Positions 1 to 5,300 of a DNA stretch of 38,738 nucleotides are shown piece by piece. The notes beneath the pieces are model-generated. The model did not search any database, had not been told where the DNA came from, and was given only the letters and a program-made list of their open reading frames with translations. The first letter of the stretch is position 1. Each line of letters begins with the position of its first letter. A program made the position numbers and the translations under genes. Origin of the DNA: an uncultured Emergencia sp. (GTDB lineage: Bacteria; Bacillota; Clostridia; Peptostreptococcales; Anaerovoracaceae); assembly GCA_904420065.1 (NCBI GenBank), contig CAJFTU010000036.1, forward strand, positions 1 to 38,738. Reading direction: 5' to 3'.

Positions 1-15
1 CTTTTTTCTTGGCAT
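1..15 (-). CDS. Transposase N-terminus (IS256-type), first five codons only
   Basis: On the minus strand an ATG at 15 opens a frame reading MPRKK before the window ends. GGAGG lies about 9 bases upstream, and the start falls about 70 bases inside the terminal repeat, where IS256-type transposases begin. Five codons cannot prove the family; the call rests on the terminal repeat next to it. Confidence 0.55.
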
Positions 16-88
16 AAAACAAACCTCCAAACTGGTAAGTCTATCTTACATCAGTTTGAAGGTTTACACAATCTTTGGGACACTCCCC
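1..88 (-). mobile_element. IS256-family element, left end (partial, runs off the window)
   Basis: Read on the minus strand, the element starts near 88 with GGGGAGTGTCCCAAAGATTG, then TGTAAACC. This resembles the terminal repeat of IS256/Mutator-type elements (a run of G, TGTCCC, then TTGTGTAAA). A GGAGG ribosome binding site and an ATG at 15 follow. The element continues past the window edge, so its length, other end and target duplication cannot be seen. The family is assigned from remembered terminal-repeat style, not from a search. Confidence 0.7.
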
Positions 89-225
89 AAAAAATCTGTG
101 GCAGAAGCTTACCTTAGGGCTGAAGGCAGCTATAGGTATGTTCTGCAATAAAGCACATAGGATGTTTCATTGACGTTTTGTCATTTAATATATACATTTC
201 CGTCACTTGTATATCTTCTTGCTAT

Positions 226-891
226 TTAGATATCAATAATACTACAGATTTTCTGCATATCAATTTCTCTTATTAATTCTTCATAAAAACTCTCCGTTAA
301 TTTTTTGCGTTTCTGAGCAATCGAGAACGCTTCCTTGGTATAAAATTTATCGTATACTTTAGATAGTTTGAAATGATACTCTTTGATGAAAGACTCAGGT
401 TGTGTCGCTTCTGTAGTATAGATAACATGATTATCATCTAATACATACAACGGCTCATTGACCTGTCCCTTATACAACAATGTTCGAGAAATCCCTAATG
501 CTCCTGTTATATCAAGTTTATCCGAATCAAATAAAATCTTCGCTTCTATGGATTCCGGTTCATTATCCGTTCTATATCTATGTGATTTGATACAGTGATG
601 GACTTTGTTACAATAATCTTCTTTGAGTCCAAGTGAATACAAGAATTTATACGCCATATCTGCACCTACTTGAGCATGGCATACGGCTGGATTTTCAAAT
701 TGTGCTTTTCTGCCGATATCATGTAGTAAGCATGCAACGAGCAAAACATCATTATCCACATCGTTTTCATATTTTTCTGCTATTATCATTGCCTGATTTA
801 CCACTCTATACACATGCAGAATATCATGGGCTGCGTCGTTCATGCTGGCTTTCATAAACTCCAGAACGCTATTTAAAATACTTTTTTCCAT
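226..891 (-). CDS. HD-domain phosphohydrolase (COG1418-like)
   Basis: A 221-residue protein with the HD metal-dependent phosphohydrolase signature: early histidines at 22 and 26 (AHDILHV), the HD pair at H57-D58 (LLHDIGR), H98/H99 and H104 in the middle, and D124 in FDSDKLD. It is a cytoplasmic all-helical hydrolase of the broad HD superfamily that acts on phosphate esters; the substrate is unknown. The frame is open further upstream to a TTG at 966, but I chose the ATG at 891 because AAAGGA lies 9 bases before it and the upstream residues look like IS-derived sequence. The gene is clearly more AT-rich than the rest of the window and lies between an IS256 end and an IS3 remnant, which suggests it was acquired or is not in its original context. 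Confidence 0.8.
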   Translation of the reverse strand: MEKSILNSVLEFMKASMNDAAHDILHVYRVVNQAMIIAEKYENDVDNDVLLVACLLHDIGRKAQFENPAVCHAQVGADMAYKFLYSLGLKEDYCNKVHHCIKSHRYRTDNEPESIEAKILFDSDKLDITGALGISRTLLYKGQVNEPLYVLDDNHVIYTTEATQPESFIKEYHFKLSKVYDKFYTKEAFSIAQKRKKLTESFYEELIREIDMQKICSIIDI

Positions 892-962
892 ATATTTTGA
901 CATCCTTTCTTTTTGGTTCTGCTTTATTAAAACAGCACCATATAACAACAGATAGACGATTT

Positions 963-1034
963 TCAAGTTATACTTTCCTTCAGCGATTTTTTCTTAATAA
1001 TATCAATCGCAAATTCTCTTACAACTTTTACCAT
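963..1034 (-). pseudogene. Truncated IS3 orfA start (23 codons)
   Basis: An ATG at 1034 with GGAGG 11 bases upstream opens a 23-codon frame beginning MVKVVREFAIDIIKK and ending in TGA. The E-F pair at residues 7-8 and the alternating hydrophobic residues after it fit the N-terminus of IS3-type OrfA proteins (M-x-K-x-x-x-EF-x-x-x-V-V). The helix-turn-helix and everything downstream are gone. The alternative is a genuine short leader peptide upstream of the HD gene. Confidence 0.4.
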
Positions 1035-1039
1035 GAAAA

Positions 1040-1090
1040 AACCGACCTCCCATCCGTTCGATATTTTGGTCTAACTTTTGGGGGTCGGTT
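1040..1090 (-). promoter_or_regulatory. Hairpin pairing the IS end with the orfA ribosome binding site
   Basis: AACCGACCTCC (1040-1050) pairs with GGGGGTCGGTT (1080-1090): an 11-base stem with one wobble pair and a 29-base loop. On the minus-strand RNA one arm is the terminal repeat and the other contains the GGAGG of the orfA start. Only RNA entering from outside the element would carry both arms, so the fold would mask the ribosome binding site in read-through transcripts. This is a known theme in IS regulation; its role here is inference. Confidence 0.45.
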
Positions 1091-1116
1091 CAAACAGCGT
1101 AAAGCGCAGGGAGTTT

Positions 1117-2259
1117 TTATTGCTGACTCTGTGCAGCTCCGGAAAGGAGCGCATTGAACAGCTTTACGCCTTCGATGAGAACGGAATCGTCAAAGTCGTA
1201 GTTATCGCTGTGCAGCGGGATGCCGCTGCCTGTTCCCAGGAAGAAGAATACGCCCGGCATCTGCTGTTCGAAAAAGGAAAAGTCTTCGGCGATCATTACC
1301 GGACGGCGAAGCTCCACATAATTGAGATCCATCAGAATCGGCTTGATTTCCTGATACAGGGTCTCGTTGTTGATAACCGCAGGGTGACTTTTGCTGACGT
1401 CCAGGTTAAAGCTGACGCCGTAGGATTCTTCGATTTCTTCTCCGAGACTGGTCATCGCGTCGACCAGGGTCTCCCAGGTTTTGTCCTGGAATGTCCGCAT
1501 GGTACCGTCAAGGCGGCTGTAAGGCGAGATAGCGTTTCGCACGTTGCCGCTGCGCATCTTTCCGAACTTCAGTACGCAGCGATCGCGGACATAGAGGGTT
1601 TTGAACGTGTATATATCGCTGACAAACCGACAGGCGGCTTCAAGAGCGTCTCTGCCTTTTTCCGGTTCTCCGCAATGGGCGCTGACGCCTTCGAATTCCA
1701 CTTCGACAGCCGTGGACTTAGCCATCATCGGGCCTGGTCTGGAAGCAATTTCTCCCTTGGACAGCATAGGCCACAGATGAAGTCCGAAGATGGCTCGGAT
1801 ATTGTAGTGGTCAAAGATATGCGTGCCGCAGATACGCAGCGCTCCGTCGATGGTCTCCTCGGCGGGCTGAAACAGCAGCAGCGCATTGTAAGGCATATCC
1901 TGACCGGTTTTCTTATAGTTCTCCAGTACTTTGGCGAAGCCCAGCATAGCCGCCATATGACCGTCGTGACCGCATGCGTGCATGCAGCCGTCGTGTTTTG
2001 AAGCGTAGGGCAGTCCGGTCTCCTCCTGTATAGGCAGGGCGTCCATGTCGGCGCGGAAAGCCAGTGTTTCTGATTTTCCGAAGTCAAAATAGGCGATCAG
2101 TCCGGTCTTTACGATTTCTTCGACCTGACAGGACAATTTGTCCAAAATGCTGCGGATATAGGCGCTGGTCTTGTAGACATAAAAACCCAGTTCAGGGATC
2201 TGGTGCAGATCCCGCCTGTACCCGATGATTTCATGGGATAATGCGTCAAAATCAATCAT
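1117..2259 (-). CDS. M20-family amidohydrolase (N-acyl amino acid / hippurate hydrolase type)
   Basis: A 380-residue cytoplasmic zinc peptidase/amidase of the M20 (M20D) family, which cleaves N-acyl groups from amino acids or related amides. Visible motifs are RRDLHQIPELGF near the N-terminus, FRADMDALPIQE, the metal-binding stretch MHACGHDGHMA, AEET, GVSAHCGEPEKGRDA at the dimerisation insert, and AEDFSFF with LHSDNYDF near the C-terminus. The length is normal for the family. A minus-strand promoter and the ribosome binding site GAGAGG lie upstream. N-acetyl-diaminopimelate deacetylases belong to the same family, and dapA and asd lie elsewhere in this window, but nothing here fixes the substrate. 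Confidence 0.88.
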   Translation of the reverse strand: MIDFDALSHEIIGYRRDLHQIPELGFYVYKTSAYIRSILDKLSCQVEEIVKTGLIAYFDFGKSETLAFRADMDALPIQEETGLPYASKHDGCMHACGHDGHMAAMLGFAKVLENYKKTGQDMPYNALLLFQPAEETIDGALRICGTHIFDHYNIRAIFGLHLWPMLSKGEIASRPGPMMAKSTAVEVEFEGVSAHCGEPEKGRDALEAACRFVSDIYTFKTLYVRDRCVLKFGKMRSGNVRNAISPYSRLDGTMRTFQDKTWETLVDAMTSLGEEIEESYGVSFNLDVSKSHPAVINNETLYQEIKPILMDLNYVELRRPVMIAEDFSFFEQQMPGVFFFLGTGSGIPLHSDNYDFDDSVLIEGVKLFNALLSGAAQSQQ

Positions 2260-2281
2260 ATACGTACCTCTCTTCTATTAC

Positions 2282-2310
2282 ATAATAAAGGAGAAGTGAC
2301 GGTCAGTCAA
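2282..2310 (-). promoter_or_regulatory. Sigma-A-type promoter for the M20 amidohydrolase
   Basis: On the minus strand, -35 TTGACT (2310-2305), a 17-base spacer and -10 TATTAT (2287-2282) lie about 23 bases upstream of the ATG. It is divergent from the promoter of the lysozyme gene; the two core promoters are about 56 bases apart. Confidence 0.65.
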
Positions 2311-2365
2311 ATGTCTTTTCCTGTTTTTTCAATTGTGTTTTTTTCGTCAAATTTTGCGTCTGTCT

Positions 2366-2394
2366 TTGTAAAGCTGCGGGAATTATGATAGAAT
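2366..2394 (+). promoter_or_regulatory. Sigma-A-type promoter abutting the GH25 lysozyme start codon
   Basis: -35 TTGTAA (2366-2371), a 17-base spacer and -10 TAGAAT (2389-2394). The hexamer ends 6 bases before the ATG at 2401, so the expected transcription start falls at or next to the start codon. No ribosome binding site is visible before the ATG. Confidence 0.5.
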
Positions 2395-2400
2395 AACTCC

Positions 2401-3219
2401 ATGAGAAAGAGCAAAAAAATCAACCTGTCTTTCAGGATAAAGATCATCATCGTTGCGGTGGCTCTGGCCATGTTCGTCAGTACGGTTACCGTATTTTATA
2501 TTATTCTGGGCAGTTACGACGGTCTGGGCATGCGGCAGAGCATCCCCGAGAACGATTACAATATGAATTACCTGTATGAAGAAGGCGGTTTTCTGCGCTA
2601 TGAAGACGACAACTATGAATCGGCCGTCGGCATAGACGTTTCCTATTATCAGAAGGATATCGACTGGGAAAAGGTCAAAGCGGCGGGAGCGGACTTCGCC
2701 ATAATCAGGCTGGGATACCGGGGGTATGAGACGGGAGAACTGGTTTTGGATGAATATTTCCGGGAGAATCTCAGAGAAGCGAAGGACGCCGGTCTGGACG
2801 TAGGCGTGTATTTCTTTTCTCAGGCCACGACGACCTCCGAGGCCATTAAAGAAGCTCGGTTTGTCATACGCCATATAAGGGGAAAGGGGGTCACTTATCC
2901 GGTCGTATTCGATATGGAACCCATAGAAGGAGCGGACAGAATTACCGATCTGACTGTCGAAGAGAAGACGGAAATCGCCGACGCATTCTGTCAGGTTATC
3001 GAGCGAAACGGCTATACACCTATGATTTACGGCAATCCGCAGTGGCTGAACGAGAATTTAGATTTATCTTATCTGACGGATTACGATATCTGGTTGGCCC
3101 ACTATGCGGAAACGACAGATTTTCCTTACTGTTTTAAAATGTGGCAATACACGCAGAGCGGAAAAATCGACGGAATAAAAGGCGACGTGGATCTGGATAT
3201 CTATTTTATCGCGAAGTAG
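2401..3219 (+). CDS. Membrane-anchored GH25 lysozyme (N-acetylmuramidase)
   Basis: A 272-residue cell-wall hydrolase. Residues 1-12 are basic, about 13-36 form one membrane segment (signal anchor), then a linker leads to a GH25 catalytic domain from about residue 76. Family landmarks are GIDVSYYQ with D79, ADFAIIRLGYRG, VGVYFFSQA, the catalytic-strand motif YPVVFDMEP (D171, E173) and WQYTQSGKIDGI near the end. It should cleave the MurNAc-GlcNAc bond of peptidoglycan outside the membrane. The ATG lacks a ribosome binding site and sits right behind a -10 box, suggesting a leaderless message. A DNA glycosylase gene follows after 14 bases and is probably co-transcribed. Confidence 0.88.
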   Translation: MRKSKKINLSFRIKIIIVAVALAMFVSTVTVFYIILGSYDGLGMRQSIPENDYNMNYLYEEGGFLRYEDDNYESAVGIDVSYYQKDIDWEKVKAAGADFAIIRLGYRGYETGELVLDEYFRENLREAKDAGLDVGVYFFSQATTTSEAIKEARFVIRHIRGKGVTYPVVFDMEPIEGADRITDLTVEEKTEIADAFCQVIERNGYTPMIYGNPQWLNENLDLSYLTDYDIWLAHYAETTDFPYCFKMWQYTQSGKIDGIKGDVDLDIYFIAK

Positions 3220-3233
3220 TTGGGAGGAAAAAG

Positions 3234-3722
3234 ATGACCCGATATCAGCATGTAAACCACGGGTTTTCCCCGGTATGGGACGAGAAATCGAAGCTCTTGA
3301 TTTTGGGCAGCTTTCCTTCCGTCAAATCCAGGGAGGTTAACTTCTACTATGGCCACCCACAGAACCGGTTCTGGAAGGTCATCGCGCAAGTATTTCAGGA
3401 GGAGCTTCCTCATACGATCGAGGAGAAAAAAGCCGTGCTTCATAAGAATCATATCGCCCTCTGGGATGTGATTAAAAGCTGCGATATCATCGGCTCGTCG
3501 GACAGTTCGATAAAAAACGCAGAGCCGGCCGATATTTCCACTCTGCTGAAGGCGGCACCCATAGAAAGGATTTATGTCAACGGTTCGCTGGCAAAGAAGC
3601 TCTACGATCGCTATGTTTTTCCGGATACGGGTATGCAGGCCATAAAGCTGCCGTCCACCAGTCCTGCCAACGCCCGCTTTACTCTCGACGCTCTTGTGGA
3701 ATGCTGGAGCGTCATCGGATAG
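3234..3722 (+). CDS. DNA-deoxyinosine glycosylase (uracil-DNA glycosylase superfamily, family 6 type)
   Basis: A 162-residue base-excision-repair enzyme predicted to remove hypoxanthine (deaminated adenine), and possibly other deaminated bases, from DNA. Motif 1 is LLILGSFPS (residues 21-29) followed by YYGHPQNRFW (38-47); the closing motif is LPSTSPANAR. These match the hypoxanthine-DNA glycosylase branch of the UDG fold rather than Ung. The ATG at 3234 was chosen over in-frame upstream starts because GGGAGG lies just before it and the upstream residues overlap the lysozyme gene. The alternative is a Mug/TDG-like G:T/U mismatch glycosylase. Confidence 0.82.
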   Translation: MTRYQHVNHGFSPVWDEKSKLLILGSFPSVKSREVNFYYGHPQNRFWKVIAQVFQEELPHTIEEKKAVLHKNHIALWDVIKSCDIIGSSDSSIKNAEPADISTLLKAAPIERIYVNGSLAKKLYDRYVFPDTGMQAIKLPSTSPANARFTLDALVECWSVIG

Positions 3723-3794
3723 GTGCAATTTAGGTCCTGTGTCCCGATAGGAGTAAGGGTATATCCCGATTTTGTGCGGTATGACTCAAAAGAG

Positions 3795-3823
3795 TTGAAA
3801 AAAGGCGGGATGGGATATAAAAT
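3795..3823 (+). promoter_or_regulatory. Sigma-A-type promoter for the NimA-like gene
   Basis: -35 TTGAAA (3795-3800), a 17-base spacer and -10 TAAAAT (3818-3823) lie 45 bases upstream of the start codon. The region from 3723 to here holds no gene. Confidence 0.6.
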
Positions 3824-3868
3824 AATAGATAAATAGTTTTGCTTTGGTCGAGATGAGGAGAATAGATT

Positions 3869-4339
3869 ATGTTCAGAATGATGAGAAGAGGAGAGAAAGC
3901 TGTAGACGTGGCGGAAGCTGAGGAACTGCTTCGTTCACAGGATTACGGGATTGTATCCGTATTGGGCGACAACGGTTACCCTTACGGTGTTCCGGTAAAC
4001 TATGTCTACGACGGTGGTAAAATATATTTCCACAGCACTTCGGCGGAAAGTCACAAGCTGGATGCGATCAGAAAGCATGAGAAGGTTTCCTTCACGATCG
4101 TTGCGGACAGTCAGGTGGTGCCGGAGAAGCTGGAAACCCGTTACACCAGTGTCATCGTCTTTGGACGGGCACGGGTACTGGCCTCCAGGGAGGAAAGCAG
4201 AGAGGCCATGAGGCTGCTGCTGACCAGGCTGGCTCCCGATAAAGCGAAGGATACAGAGAAACTCTACAAGGCGCAGGAGGAAAAAGTTGTCATGGTGGAA
4301 ATTTCTACTGAACACATATCGGGGAAAATAGGAAGATGA
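3869..4339 (+). CDS. Pyridoxamine 5'-phosphate oxidase-like flavin protein (NimA/B-related)
   Basis: A 156-residue split-barrel FMN-binding protein. The stretches YGIVSVLGDNGYPYGVPVNY, IYFHSTSAESHKLDAI, VSFTIV, SVIVFGRARVL and the C-terminal VVMVEISTEHISGK follow the layout of the NimA/PPOX-related group. Some members reduce 5-nitroimidazoles, but most have no tested substrate, so drug resistance should not be assumed. A GAGGAG ribosome binding site precedes the ATG. It has its own promoter and is followed by an 80-base gap before metF. Confidence 0.85.
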   Translation: MFRMMRRGEKAVDVAEAEELLRSQDYGIVSVLGDNGYPYGVPVNYVYDGGKIYFHSTSAESHKLDAIRKHEKVSFTIVADSQVVPEKLETRYTSVIVFGRARVLASREESREAMRLLLTRLAPDKAKDTEKLYKAQEEKVVMVEISTEHISGKIGR

Positions 4340-4351
4340 TATCGCGGACTG

Positions 4352-4381
4352 TTGATAAGACACAGTGTCTATCGATATGCG
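4352..4381 (+). promoter_or_regulatory. Possible metF promoter with a near-palindromic operator
   Basis: A TTGATA hexamer (4352-4357) is followed after 17-18 bases by a poor -10 (ATATGC or TATGCG). The spacer is filled by the inverted repeat GATAAGACAC-A-GTGTCTATC (4354-4373), whose 9-base arms match except for one extra A. One-base separation makes it a better protein-binding site than an RNA hairpin. No known regulator motif is recognised. Confidence 0.35.
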
Positions 4382-4419
4382 GAATCATTGAAAAGTAAAA
4401 AGAACAGGAAGGTAGAAAA

Positions 4420-5283
4420 GTGAAATTAGCGGATTTATTTAAAAGAGGAAAAACAGTCTTTTCTTTTGAAGTGTTTCCTCCCAAAAGGAACAACCCAATT
4501 AAAACGATTTACGAAACTCTCGATGAGCTGCAGGAGCTGCATCCTGATTTCATCAGTGTTACATATGGAGCCAGCGGCAGTCTGGCGGATAATTCCACCT
4601 GTGAGATCGCTTCTGCGATCAAGCATAAGTACGAGTTGGAATCGGCTGCTCACCTGACCTGTGTAAACTCAACAAGAAAGGAAGTTGAGGAGGTACTGAA
4701 ACGGCTGAACGATAACGGTGTTGAGAATATACTCGCTCTCCGTGGAGATCTGGTTCCCGACGTTCCGCCTAAAGAAGAATTCAGACATGCCAGTGAACTG
4801 ATCACGTTCATTAAAGAGAACCCGTACGACTTTGGCATATCCGGCGCCTGCTATCCTGAGGGACATTTGGACAGCAGAAATCAGGTTGAGGATATCCTGA
4901 ACCTGAAGAAGAAAGTCGACGCGGGTGCCCAGCATTTGATTTCGCAGCTCTTTTTTGACAACGAGGTCTTCTATGACTTTGTCGAAAAGGCAAGAATCGC
5001 CGGAATAGAGGTCCCTATCGAAGCCGGCATCATGCCCGTGGTGAACAAAAAGAATATCGAGCGGATGGTATCGCTGTGCGGAGCCAGTCTGCCGGCCAAG
5101 TTCACCAAGATGATGTCCAGATACGAGAACCGGCCGGAAGCTATGCGGGATGCGGGAATTGCTTATGCAGTCAACCAGATCGTGGATCTGGTGTCTCGCG
5201 GCGTAGACGGAATTCACCTGTACACCATGAACAATCCGTATATCGCCAAGAGAATTACGGAAAGTGTAAAATCTTTATTTTAG
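4420..5283 (+). CDS. metF: 5,10-methylenetetrahydrofolate reductase
   Basis: A 287-residue TIM-barrel flavoenzyme that reduces methylene-THF to methyl-THF, the methyl donor for the methionine synthase encoded next. Landmarks: FSFEVFPPK near the start, ISVTYGASGS, NILALRGDLV, FGISGACYPEGH, GAQHLISQLFFD, and EAGIMPV. The length suits the short bacterial form without a regulatory domain. The start is GTG at 4420 with AGGAAGG upstream. In an anaerobe the enzyme may also serve the methyl branch of one-carbon metabolism; no partner subunit (MetV) lies nearby. Confidence 0.93.
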   Translation: MKLADLFKRGKTVFSFEVFPPKRNNPIKTIYETLDELQELHPDFISVTYGASGSLADNSTCEIASAIKHKYELESAAHLTCVNSTRKEVEEVLKRLNDNGVENILALRGDLVPDVPPKEEFRHASELITFIKENPYDFGISGACYPEGHLDSRNQVEDILNLKKKVDAGAQHLISQLFFDNEVFYDFVEKARIAGIEVPIEAGIMPVVNKKNIERMVSLCGASLPAKFTKMMSRYENRPEAMRDAGIAYAVNQIVDLVSRGVDGIHLYTMNNPYIAKRITESVKSLF

Positions 5284-5300
5284 TTAAGTGAGGACGTAAA

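Larger units (their letters stand above)
963..1092 (-). mobile_element. IS3-type (IS150-like) element terminus, remnant
   Basis: On the minus strand position 1092 begins TGAACCGACCCCC, followed by AAAAGTTAGACC. This is the usual style of an IS3/IS150-group terminal repeat (TG end, C-run, AAAGTTAGAC). About 45 bases in come a GGGAGG ribosome binding site and an ATG where orfA normally starts. The reading frame stops after 23 codons and no IS3 orfA/orfB body follows, so only the end of the element survives. The opposite terminal repeat was not found. Confidence 0.55.

Noticed and set aside
1078-2001. A 307-codon plus-strand frame opposite the M20 amidohydrolase
   Set aside because: The minus-strand protein carries full M20 motifs and has a good promoter; this frame is its shadow.
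3869-4339. Calling the NimA-like gene a nitroimidazole resistance gene
   Set aside because: Most members of this PPOX-like group are not resistance determinants; sequence alone does not support the phenotype.
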